Shown: piece after piece, positions 7,446 to 17,408 of the stretch | Numbering within the stretch: the first letter of the stretch is position 1 | How the letters are laid out: each line of letters starts with the position of its first letter | DNA from: Actinobacteria bacterium HGW-Actinobacteria-4 | GTDB taxonomy: Bacteria > Actinomycetota > Actinomycetes > Actinomycetales > Demequinaceae | Length of the DNA stretch: 64,000 nt | NCBI GenBank assembly: GCA_002841315.1 | Contig: PHEW01000002.1 | Coordinates: 1-64,000 of the forward strand | Direction of reading: 5' to 3' | Made by a program: the position numbers and the translations under genes | The notes under the pieces: generated by a model | Seen by the model: only the letters and a program-made list of their open reading frames with translations | The model's database searches: none | What the model was told of the DNA's origin: nothing

Positions 7446-8504
7446 TCAAGCGGGTGGCGCATCGCTTGGTGCAGTGACGATCTTTGCGCCCTTGGAACGG
7501 TTGCAACGCCAGCAGAGTGTCTGAAGGTTCTCGGGACTACTTATCCCACCCTTCGAGACTGGTGTGATGTGATCGACCTCAAGCAAGAGATGAGGCTCTG
7601 CCTGCACCGAGATCCCACACGTGAGACACGTGAAGTCGTCGCGAGTCTTGATTTCGGTCCGCAGCCGGTTGGTCATGAGAGCACGTTGACCGGCCGCGGA
7701 CTTTGCCCAACGAATCTTGTCCACGAGCGTTGCGGAAAGTGCTTCGAGTGTGGGGGTGTTCAGGTCGATTGTCGTGGTCTGGCCACTGTTTCCACCCGCT
7801 GACGTGTACTGGAATTTGTACTGCGGGTAGGGAACATGCACTGGAGACAGTTGCACTCCAACTTGCCTCCAAAACTCGGCGGCATAGCGAGTGAGAATGA
7901 ACTTCGGCGGACTAAACGTCGCCGCGATTGCGGCCTCGCGCTGTTGCACATTCGCTACAGCTTCCTCGAGCCTCGCTATGCTGTCTGCCACCCGCTGGAC
8001 GTCACTCAGTGTGTCTTTGTCGGCTTTGATCGAGAAGTACTTCATCAGGTACTTAATTGGGTCGGTGCTAGCGTTGCGCACGACCTGCAGCGAGGCATTG
8101 TGGACATGCGGCGCGTACTCAGCGACGTTCCTGTCGCGGCTGTTATTCCACGCAGATGTGTTCTCGAACGAGGCTAGGTGGGCATACTGCCCGGTAGCGG
8201 AGCTCCCAAGTTCAAACGTTCCTTGTGACCGAATGTCGGCCAGATAGTTCACGACATCGTTGTGCTCCCGGATTACTCCCTCGACCTCCGAACGAAGGTT
8301 TCGGAACTCCTCCGAGCCAAAGTAACGATCCTTGCGGACCTTCCAAACAATCGGGTTCGCAATGAGGACGGCCGCAATGGCGAGAAGCGTAACGCCACCA
8401 TTACCCGTCGCACTCCCCAGTAGGAAAGGGGCTCCGATCAAGGCGACCCAGAACAGTGACCTTGGCATGAAGATACCCCCTCGTGCACTATGACGATCAG
8501 TCAA
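7446..8504 (-). CDS. HNH endonuclease domain protein with N-terminal transmembrane segments
   Basis: N-terminus LFWVALIGAPFLLGSATGNGGVTLLAIAAVLIA; C-terminus RDDFTCLTCGISVQAEPHLLLEVDHITPVSKGGISSPENLQTLCWRCNRSKG (HNH with CxxC pairs). Confidence 0.85.
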   Translation of the reverse strand: MTDRHSARGGIFMPRSLFWVALIGAPFLLGSATGNGGVTLLAIAAVLIANPIVWKVRKDRYFGSEEFRNLRSEVEGVIREHNDVVNYLADIRSQGTFELGSSATGQYAHLASFENTSAWNNSRDRNVAEYAPHVHNASLQVVRNASTDPIKYLMKYFSIKADKDTLSDVQRVADSIARLEEAVANVQQREAAIAATFSPPKFILTRYAAEFWRQVGVQLSPVHVPYPQYKFQYTSAGGNSGQTTTIDLNTPTLEALSATLVDKIRWAKSAAGQRALMTNRLRTEIKTRDDFTCLTCGISVQAEPHLLLEVDHITPVSKGGISSPENLQTLCWRCNRSKGAKIVTAPSDAPPA

Positions 8505-8559
8505 ACCCTAGCGCACTGGGCAGACACCGGGACATCGGTGCGCGAGTTGCCGGGTGCGC

Positions 8560-8811
8560 GCCACACCCGAACTCACTAATACCCCGCAACGACACCTCAT
8601 CGACCAACTCGAGGTGGGTCGCGATGTTTCGCGCGAGATCCGCGTGGCCTTCCAAGTGGCCGATGCTCGGGCCAGCACCGACGCCGTAGTCACCTTGGGT
8701 GCGGAGTTAGTCGCGCCGCCGACCAGGACTCCGCGGGGATCGCTCAACGCTCGCGTCGAAGCACCCGACGGCGTGCAGCTCACGCTCTTCGAACCGATCG
8801 AACCCGAGTAG
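8560..8811 (+). pseudogene. Partial duplicate (3' part only) of the VOC gene at 6758-7168
   Basis: TPELTNTPQRHLIDQLEVGRDVSREIRVAFQVADARASTDAVVTLGAELVAPPTRTPRGSLNARVEAPDGVQLTLFEPIEPE aligns with the C-terminal half of 6758-7168; N-terminal half absent. Confidence 0.8.
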
Positions 8812-8982
8812 GTGCGCCTGCCGCTGGCCGGCCGCCACGGCAGGCGCCACTGGTCCGACATGGGTGAGGTGCCCTTTGTGCAGGGCCGAACTCGCGCGAG
8901 TGGGGTTCGAACATGCGGCGCGGCTGAAGCGAGCAGTCTGGCCCGTCACTGACCCAAGGGCCGCTAGCGTGGATTCTCGCAC

Positions 8983-11148
8983 CTAAGTGCCAGGCACTCC
9001 GAACACACTCTTGAAGATCTCTCGAAGTTCGATCTCGACCTCTCCTGCATCATCACCGAGGCGGTTTCGCAACTGTTCCTGTGTCGAGCAACCCCGTGTG
9101 AATTCGAGAGCGCCAGCAACTTTGTCTCGTGGATGTCGCGAGCCACCGTAGTAGGTCTCAATTGAGCCGCGTGACAAGACGTACACCCTAGACTCCCTCA
9201 ACTTCGAAATGAGTTCATCTCGGAGGCCCCGCACCTCACCGACGGCACTCCCTAGAGCCTCAAGCCGCTCAGACTTGCGTGAGTAGGCGAAGAATTCCTC
9301 GACAGCACGCTCGAAGTTTTGACGGGCTTCATCGGAATTGTCAAGGGCTTCGCGTGCGCGCTTAACAGCCTCCCAGAGTGCCCTCGCATCTCCGCTTCTA
9401 GCCATGCCCTTCGCCTCTGCCTCCGTGAGCTGAATCTCCCCGTCGGACGGAAGCGACGCATCAAGTTTCGCGAGCAACTTCGTTCGCAACTCACCAACCT
9501 CTTTGGTGGGATCGAGCTTCTCAAAACCGTTGAGCAGTACATCTAGGTCAGCCACCACATGGACCGGCATCTTGAACTTGTCGAAGAACAGACGATAGCT
9601 AGCGATGTTGCCCTTGCCATCGATACTCGCGAAATCGATGTTCTGCTCAACTGGGTCCCAAGCGTCTCCGCCGAGGAGTCTCGCCACGTGCTTGAGCACT
9701 AAGACGTCGCTGTGGCCTTCGACGAGCACCACCTCTTTCGCGAAGAACCCGATGTTGTTGTTTTCGTGACAGATGATCTCCAGTGCCTTCTTCTCCGCAA
9801 GATCGTCGACCCTCACCGGGTCCACGATCGTCTGAGGAGGGAGCGAGTCCTCTGATGGGCCCTTGCGAAACTTGATGAACGATCGAGTGGCGTCGGCGTC
9901 GAAAAACAACGGCGAATGCGTGGACACAAGTACCAAGTGCTCCCTCGCAAACTCTCTCAGCGCTCGAAACAACTGCATCTGCGCCCGCGGATAGAGGTAG
10001 AGCTCGGGCTCCTCGAACAGCAACCAGTAGCGCGGCGCATCGCGCGGTGCGTCGCGCTTCTCGATCCCGCCTCCTCGGAGCGAGGTATAGGTCCTGAGGA
10101 TTGCGAAGAGTACAGCCCGCTTGAGACCGTCACCCTTGCCGGTCACAGGGCCTTCGTACCCGTCGTCGGCGGATATCTCTGCGCCCGCGAGGATGGTCTT
10201 CATCTTCGGAACGGGCACTTCGAGTTTCAGGTCGACTTCGGGGAAACTCTCACGGAGGAAATTATTGATGGTCTTCTCGACGGACCGGACTTGGTCAAGC
10301 CTGTCGTCCACGACCACTCCCGACGAGGGATCCGTCACACGACTCAACTGACGCTGAATTTGCTTGAACCGATCCTCAATGTCCTCGAACTCCTCTTGCA
10401 CTTCTTCGAGAAGGATCCCGAGGAGTTTCCCGAAGGTTGCGGAGTCTGTCGTCTTCACCTCATCAGCGAGGTCCTTCACGGCGGGGATATAGATCGGTTC
10501 AGGCAAGAGGCCCTTGAGTCCATTCTCGATCCCAGTTGCAAGTGGGCCGTCCCGAACCACCAGCTCTTCATCGGGCAGTGCCGCCACCAACATGGCTAAC
10601 GCCTCGACGACTTTAGTCTGCGTCGGCTCTGGCGGTAGATGCGAGTCCAAGTCGGGGATCAGATCGATCACAGTCTTCCGCAACTCGGCCTTCTGCTTGC
10701 CCTTCATGTGTGGCCGGAGATTCTCCACCATCCAGACGTCATTCTTTGGACCGCGCCTCTCAGCGTTCAACTCAGACTTCACTGAGTCGCCATCGAGAGT
10801 GATGGTTCTTACCAACGTCAAGCACCCATCGACCACATCGTTCGCTACGCTATTTCGGTGGGCCTCCGCGAGTCTCTCGATGTCCTGCTCCCCGATATTC
10901 TCGATCTTTAGGGCGATTCGAACTGGCACCGTCTTGTCATAGAAGTCATCGGCGGTTGCCTTGCGCGCTCCTGAACCCGGGATCAACAAGAGCAGTGCGT
11001 GTAGCGCCGATGACTTACCCGAGTTGTTCTCGCCGATGAGGCACCCGAAGTTCGACAACGGCATTTCAACGTCGCGGAGACCCCTGAAGTTCTTGATGTG
11101 CAGAGAGGTGAAGGACATGCCTTCCGATTCGTGTTGTTCGCTCGTCAT
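8983..11148 (-). CDS. OLD-family ATP-dependent endonuclease (AAA ATPase + TOPRIM)
   Basis: 721 aa; LHIKNFRGLRDVEMPLSNFGCLIGENNSGKSSALHALLLLIP (Walker A), LLFEEPELYLYPRAQMQLFRAL (Walker B), VVLVEGHSDVLVLKHVARLLG...VVADLDV (TOPRIM). Confidence 0.9.
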   Translation of the reverse strand: MTSEQHESEGMSFTSLHIKNFRGLRDVEMPLSNFGCLIGENNSGKSSALHALLLLIPGSGARKATADDFYDKTVPVRIALKIENIGEQDIERLAEAHRNSVANDVVDGCLTLVRTITLDGDSVKSELNAERRGPKNDVWMVENLRPHMKGKQKAELRKTVIDLIPDLDSHLPPEPTQTKVVEALAMLVAALPDEELVVRDGPLATGIENGLKGLLPEPIYIPAVKDLADEVKTTDSATFGKLLGILLEEVQEEFEDIEDRFKQIQRQLSRVTDPSSGVVVDDRLDQVRSVEKTINNFLRESFPEVDLKLEVPVPKMKTILAGAEISADDGYEGPVTGKGDGLKRAVLFAILRTYTSLRGGGIEKRDAPRDAPRYWLLFEEPELYLYPRAQMQLFRALREFAREHLVLVSTHSPLFFDADATRSFIKFRKGPSEDSLPPQTIVDPVRVDDLAEKKALEIICHENNNIGFFAKEVVLVEGHSDVLVLKHVARLLGGDAWDPVEQNIDFASIDGKGNIASYRLFFDKFKMPVHVVADLDVLLNGFEKLDPTKEVGELRTKLLAKLDASLPSDGEIQLTEAEAKGMARSGDARALWEAVKRAREALDNSDEARQNFERAVEEFFAYSRKSERLEALGSAVGEVRGLRDELISKLRESRVYVLSRGSIETYYGGSRHPRDKVAGALEFTRGCSTQEQLRNRLGDDAGEVEIELREIFKSVFGVPGT

Positions 11149-11379
11149 GAAGCGGTCTCCTCCGTGCCATCAGGTGGTTTGTTCGTCGGCATCCGTTCGT
11201 TACCCGACAACCGTACGGGATGAGCGAGATGCGCGCGGGTGACACCTGGGCCCAAAGGCCACACCCCAGTCGGGTGCGTTGCATCTCCCCGGCTAAACAC
11301 TTGTCCAGAGTTCCTGACGTTTAGCCAGCGGAGGAACGGGCATAGGCGCACGACTCATGGACTCGGATACCATCATCCA

Positions 11380-11865
11380 ATGATCCGGATTCCCGACACC
11401 AGGTTGCACGTCGGAGGCAAGGTCGACGCTGAGCTTCGCCACGATGATGCGTGGGCCGTAGTGAATACCGCCAAGACTGTGCACTGCGAAATCATGGGCT
11501 GGGGCAACCGTCCTCCATCGGACCACCCAAAATACGTGGAGTTGGAAGATGGACAGTTGCTCTCGTTCAATTGGGTTGACGGTGCTGCGTACCTATTCGA
11601 CTTCCAGGACCGTGGGGTCGAAAGGTTCACCCGCGCTCTTGACTTCATCGACAGGTGGTACCCGACGAAGGACATCCTGATCAATTGCGACCAGGGTCAG
11701 TCTCGCTCACCCACCGTCGCCTTGCTCTACTTGGCAAAGCGGCTTGGGACACTTCCCGACACTTCGTTCGCTCACGCCCGAGAAAGCTTCCAGGTAATCT
11801 ATCCCCCATACGCCCCCAAGGGCATCGCCGACTTCGTCTCTACTAGTTGGAACGAGATCAGGTGA
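11380..11865 (+). CDS. Dual-specificity/protein tyrosine phosphatase-like protein
   Basis: MIRIPDTRLHVGGKVDAELRHDDAWAVVNTAKTVHCEIMG...KDILINCDQGQSRSPTVALLYLAKRLG; CX5R loop CDQGQSR. Confidence 0.75.
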   Translation: MIRIPDTRLHVGGKVDAELRHDDAWAVVNTAKTVHCEIMGWGNRPPSDHPKYVELEDGQLLSFNWVDGAAYLFDFQDRGVERFTRALDFIDRWYPTKDILINCDQGQSRSPTVALLYLAKRLGTLPDTSFAHARESFQVIYPPYAPKGIADFVSTSWNEIR

Positions 11866-12484
11866 AGCCGAGCCGCTGCTCCCAGGCCCCGATCATCCGG
11901 GACCAACGCTGTGGCAGATTCGGGTTCAAGGCACGAAGTCCGGCCGCCTTCGGTGACTCACTCCACCATCGCAACCGCTTACGTTGCCAGCGAATGGATT
12001 CCGCGTCGAGAGTGCCCCAGATTTCGGGGTCACGGTGCCAGAAGTGGACCAGGTCTCCCATCGAAAGGTGAAACACCGGTATCGCTGGAAACCCCGCCTG
12101 CGCAAGCCCCCAAGTTCGATGTCGGCCATTGATCCATTCTTGGCGGCGCGGGTCGATCTGCGGAGACTGACCGAAGGTGAACCACTCGTAGACAATCCGC
12201 TCTTGGTCGCGTGAAAAGCGTCCCGACATCGGCAACTTACTCGACTCAGTGAAGATGTCATGCTCACGACTCTCGACGGTCAGTAGTAACTGCCTCACTG
12301 TCTCGCCGATGGGTTGCCATCCACCCTTCGGCCCCTGAGAATAGCGTGGTGGATCGTCGTCAAGGTCAGGATCGGTCACGGCGGGATGTGAACTCGGAAG
12401 CCAGAACCAAGCAGCGGGTGCATCTATAGGGACATCGAGGCGATGCGTCGCACGTCGACGACGACTGAGCTGATGACGCATCAC
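11858..12484 (-). CDS. Hypothetical protein, coupled to upstream NERD-like gene
   Basis: 208 aa; 4-nt start/stop overlap (12481-12484) with upstream gene; Trp-rich C-terminal half; family not recognised. Confidence 0.65.
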   Translation of the reverse strand: MMRHQLSRRRRATHRLDVPIDAPAAWFWLPSSHPAVTDPDLDDDPPRYSQGPKGGWQPIGETVRQLLLTVESREHDIFTESSKLPMSGRFSRDQERIVYEWFTFGQSPQIDPRRQEWINGRHRTWGLAQAGFPAIPVFHLSMGDLVHFWHRDPEIWGTLDAESIRWQRKRLRWWSESPKAAGLRALNPNLPQRWSRMIGAWEQRLGFT

Positions 12485-13128
12485 GAGACTATTCGCTCTA
12501 CATCAGGTCGACTTAGACGCTGCACGAGCTGTTCAACGTCTCGTGGATCCGCCTCCGGCTGACTTGGGGAGAAAATTTCATCGAGACCGCCCTGTACAAC
12601 GTCGCTCACGCGTGCAAATGCAGGCATGAGCTCCCACACCCTCGCGCGGCGCAGAGTTTCATCGAGCGCCACAGTGTCGGGTACGACGAAAACAGTCGTG
12701 CCATCCATGCCACCCGTGACGCGAAACAGAGCTCCGTACTGGGACTTTGCCTTTGTGCTGTCGAGCCACGGTTGGGGCACGATTTCACCTGACGCACGCC
12801 TCACGATGCCCTTCTTGTTCTCCACACACAAGGTCCCTTTGGCACAGTTCTTCGCATCGACCATCAACCACTTGGTGCCCGAGAGGACAACGTGGTCGAT
12901 ATTTGTCGCCCCAAGGCTGATTGGGCCTAGACCCGCGATGCCCGGTATGTCGCGCAGGTCTGCAACATCGTGAAACAGGTGCGTGACACCCGACCTTTGC
13001 TTAAGCCACGACTCCAACACGCCTCCCACGACGCGCTCGAAGAACGCACCTTGTCTCGCATCATCGCGACTACCGTGACTGGACTCCCCAAGGGATGCTC
13101 CCGGCACGCCGTGCACTACAACCGCCAT
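12481..13128 (-). CDS. NERD-like (nuclease-related) domain protein
   Basis: ARQGAFFERVVGGVLESWL...GATNIDHVVLSGTKWLMVDAKNCAKGTL; D...D-A-K catalytic-like pattern. Confidence 0.65.
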   Translation of the reverse strand: MAVVVHGVPGASLGESSHGSRDDARQGAFFERVVGGVLESWLKQRSGVTHLFHDVADLRDIPGIAGLGPISLGATNIDHVVLSGTKWLMVDAKNCAKGTLCVENKKGIVRRASGEIVPQPWLDSTKAKSQYGALFRVTGGMDGTTVFVVPDTVALDETLRRARVWELMPAFARVSDVVQGGLDEIFSPSQPEADPRDVEQLVQRLSRPDVERIVS

Positions 13129-13319
13129 GACTCCACCTTCCTTTGTTGGTCAGGCTGAGACTAGTTCTAGGGCCTGACACTGGGAGAGGTGAAGAAGCAC
13201 AGGTCAAGTACTAGGAAGTGGTTTCTGCGGCGCTGTTTTGGGAACATGCCGACCTCACGCACCGATCAGCTCGTGCTGCCTGGCGTGGCGTGTCATACCC
13301 CACGCATACCGTTAGGGAC

Positions 13320-13757
13320 ATGACCGCAAATCAAGAAGCAGACTCTTGGATACTGGAGCCCTCGACCTCACGGATCACCGAGTGGATCGAACAGTTCGAG
13401 ACCTATAGTGCCCTCATGCCACACATCGGCCGTATTGCAATTCCATTCCTCTACCCATCCAAGAAGGACCGGCGACATCAGCCGCCAGATCAAGCTCGGA
13501 ACATCGCCGCCGCCTGGTTCGCGGAAGGCTTCAACAGCGAAGATTCCCAGCGATGGTTGGCGGCCAAGTTTCCGCATGATGAGTCGAAGTTCGCCGGTGA
13601 GCTCCGAGACGCAAAGGTGACACCTGAGCGGCTCGACGAAACAATCGTCCATCCCGTCACGGGCCAACCTTCGACCGTGTTGGTCGTCGCGTATACAGCG
13701 CGTCATGATTTCCCATCAGTGGGAAAGGCCTTAGACGCGGCCGGGTACGTTGCATGA
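13320..13757 (+). CDS. Hypothetical protein
   Basis: 145 aa from ATG 13320: MTANQEADSWILEPSTSRITEWIEQFETYSALMPHIGRIAIPFLYPSKKDRRHQPPDQARNIAAAWFAEGF; divergent from the NERD operon. Confidence 0.55.
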   Translation: MTANQEADSWILEPSTSRITEWIEQFETYSALMPHIGRIAIPFLYPSKKDRRHQPPDQARNIAAAWFAEGFNSEDSQRWLAAKFPHDESKFAGELRDAKVTPERLDETIVHPVTGQPSTVLVVAYTARHDFPSVGKALDAAGYVA

Positions 13758-14032
13758 GAACCGCCAAGCAGTTGAACGGAGCGCCGCTCCGGGTTCTGAG
13801 AGAGTGAAGCCACATAGAGTGTGACAGTCCGCGTCGTGACGGCCATGCCGTTGCCACTGAGCCGGGATGCGCGTGGTGCGGCCAGCTCCTGAGCATCTGT
13901 CTCGCACCCATGCGCGCCGTATCGTCACCGTCACGCAAACGCGGCTACGTACGTGACGTGCTTGCTATTGCCCGCTCACACCGCGACGAACACGGCGGTG
14001 ACCTTGACCCTGCGATGGCCTGCGCGGCCCAC

Positions 14033-14782
14033 CTACCCCAGCAGGACCCGCGCCAACATCGCCAACGACACCACCACGATCAGCACCCGCAGCACGAACG
14101 GGTTCGCCCGCAGCAACAGGTGCGACCCGATGTACGCGCCCACCAGTTGGCCCACGATCATCACTCCGCCCACAATCCAAACGATCTTGCCCGCCACCAG
14201 GAACACCAGCAGCGCCGCGAAGTTCGTGGCGAAGTTCAGCGTCTTCGCGACCGCCGTGGACTGGACCATCGGCAACGCCCTCAGCGCCACCCCGCTCAGC
14301 GCGAACAGCGACCCGGTCCCCGGCCCGAACGCACCGTCATACGCGCCAATCGCCGGCACCACCACGCGCCCATACACAGCACCCGGCACGCGCGGCGCCA
14401 GCGGCGGGTGATGCGAGCGCGGCACGAACAAGAAGTACGCAGCCACCAGCGCGAGCACCACCGGGATCACCACGTTCAGCCGCTCGGCGTCCAAGAACTG
14501 AACCGCCACGGCCCCCAAGGCCGAGCCGCCAAATGCCCACAGCATCGGCCGCCTGACGTTGAGCCAGTGAACCCTGCGGCGCCAGATCACTTGATACGTC
14601 GCCATGCCCGTGCCGAAGGAGCTCTGCAGCTTGTTGGTCCCCAGCGCCTGCACCGGCGGCACACCCGCGAGCAACAGCGCGGGCAGCGTGATCAGCCCGC
14701 CGCCACCGGCCAACGTATCCAGCGCGCCCGCGAGTAGCGCAATAGCAGCGAGCGCAAGCAGCACTTCCCACGCGTACTCCAC
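14033..14782 (-). CDS. TauE/SafE (TSUP) family permease
   Basis: GALDTLAGGGGLITLPALLLAGVPPVQALGTNKLQSSFGTGMATYQ; multiple hydrophobic segments. Confidence 0.9.
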   Translation of the reverse strand: MEYAWEVLLALAAIALLAGALDTLAGGGGLITLPALLLAGVPPVQALGTNKLQSSFGTGMATYQVIWRRRVHWLNVRRPMLWAFGGSALGAVAVQFLDAERLNVVIPVVLALVAAYFLFVPRSHHPPLAPRVPGAVYGRVVVPAIGAYDGAFGPGTGSLFALSGVALRALPMVQSTAVAKTLNFATNFAALLVFLVAGKIVWIVGGVMIVGQLVGAYIGSHLLLRANPFVLRVLIVVVSLAMLARVLLG

Positions 14783-14797
14783 GGGGCGAGCCCCGCG

Positions 14798-16315
<1,518 letters not shown>

Positions 16316-16417
16316 CTAGTTGCCGTGTCGAACTACTCACACCACCATAAATGGGGTCTAGCCAAGCCAACCGATTGCGAGTATGAATGACCTAGCGGCA
16401 CTTTGCGACTCGAAGGC

Positions 16418-16446
16418 TTGACTGTCCGGAAAGTCCCATTTAGGAT
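16418..16446 (+). promoter_or_regulatory. Sigma70-like promoter for the whiB-like gene
   Basis: TTGACT - 17 nt - TAGGAT, ~70 nt upstream of the whiB ATG. Confidence 0.65.
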
Positions 16447-16518
16447 ACTTTGTACCGAGGGGTTCTCGCGTCGACGTCGACGCGGTGCCGCCAGCAGAAA
16501 CCTATGTAGGGGGATTGG

Positions 16519-16809
16519 ATGCACACCATCGCCAAGTTGCCAGCGCCCACGCAAGACCAGTGGGAATGGCAGTATGAGGGCTCATGCAGGGAAGCCGATC
16601 CAGAGCTGTTCTTCCATCCTGAAGGCGAGCGCGGCGCAGCACGCCGCCGCCGGGCCGAGGCCGCCAAGGCCTATTGTCAGCGTTGCCCCGTGCTCGAGCT
16701 ATGCCGCGAGCGCTCACTGGAAGCACGCGAACCGTTCGGCGTGTGGGGCGGGCTCAGCGAAGACGAGCGCCACGCCATCCTCGCCGGCCGTCTGAAGAAG
16801 GCCAGCTAG
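16519..16809 (+). CDS. WhiB family transcriptional regulator
   Basis: 96 aa; C...AAKAYCQRCPVLELCRERSLEAREPFGVWGGLSEDER; four-Cys WhiB pattern and GVWGG motif. Confidence 0.95.
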   Translation: MHTIAKLPAPTQDQWEWQYEGSCREADPELFFHPEGERGAARRRRAEAAKAYCQRCPVLELCRERSLEAREPFGVWGGLSEDERHAILAGRLKKAS

Positions 16810-16860
16810 CAGCGAGACCCAACCAGTTTCGCGATTCACCACTGTCGCGACATGACGAAC

Positions 16861-16884
16861 GCCCCGGAGGATTTCCTCCGGGGC
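16861..16884. terminator. Bidirectional terminator between whiB-like gene and groES
   Basis: GCCCCGGAGGA-TT-TCCTCCGGGGC near-perfect palindrome between convergent genes. Confidence 0.75.
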
Positions 16885-16921
16885 GTTCCTCGTGAGCCAC
16901 CAGAAACGGCGGCCCGTCACA

Positions 16922-17227
16922 CTAGTCGATGACCGCGAGGAGGTCGCGGGCCGAGAGAATGAGGTACTCCTCACCCGCGTACTTGACCTCAGTGCCGCCA
17001 TACTTGCTGTAAATCACCTTGTCGCCCACCTTGACATCCACGGGAACGCGGTTGCCATTGTCGTCAATGCGACCGGGTCCGACTGCCACGACTGAGCCCT
17101 CTTGGGGCTTCTCCTTGGCGGTGTCTGGAATGACGAGTCCAGAGGCGGTGGTCTTCTCGGCGTCAGACGCCTTCACCACAACCTTGTCCTCGAGAGGCTT
17201 GATAGAGACCGACACTGCGGACCTCAC
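16922..17227 (-). CDS. groES: Co-chaperonin GroES
   Basis: [45 protein letters not shown]...[34 protein letters not shown]. Confidence 0.98.
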   Translation of the reverse strand: MRSAVSVSIKPLEDKVVVKASDAEKTTASGLVIPDTAKEKPQEGSVVAVGPGRIDDNGNRVPVDVKVGDKVIYSKYGGTEVKYAGEEYLILSARDLLAVID

Positions 17228-17341
17228 CTTCCATCAGTAAAAGTTCGGGAATGTTATCCACAGTCATTCCAAGCGCCTGCCGTCGCGGGGGTCAGGCGGT
17301 TTGGAAGCGGACCGTGCGCCCCATACTGGAGCACCACCAAT

Positions 17342-17368
17342 TTAGCACTCGACCGCAGAGAGTGCTAA
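17342..17368. promoter_or_regulatory. CIRCE operator (HrcA binding site) upstream of groES
   Basis: TTAGCACTC-N9-GAGTGCTAA exact CIRCE consensus. Confidence 0.93.
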
Positions 17369-17408
17369 CCCTGCGCGGCCGTTTCGCTAGGCGTGAAAGG
17401 ATCACCAC

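Noticed and set aside
8890-8910. GGGGTTCGAACATG, T-loop-like sequence
   Set aside because: No flanking complementary stem or other tRNA arms.
8983-11148. Gabija (GajA/GajB) system
   Set aside because: OLD-like GajA-type protein present, but no UvrD/PcrA-like helicase gene next to it.
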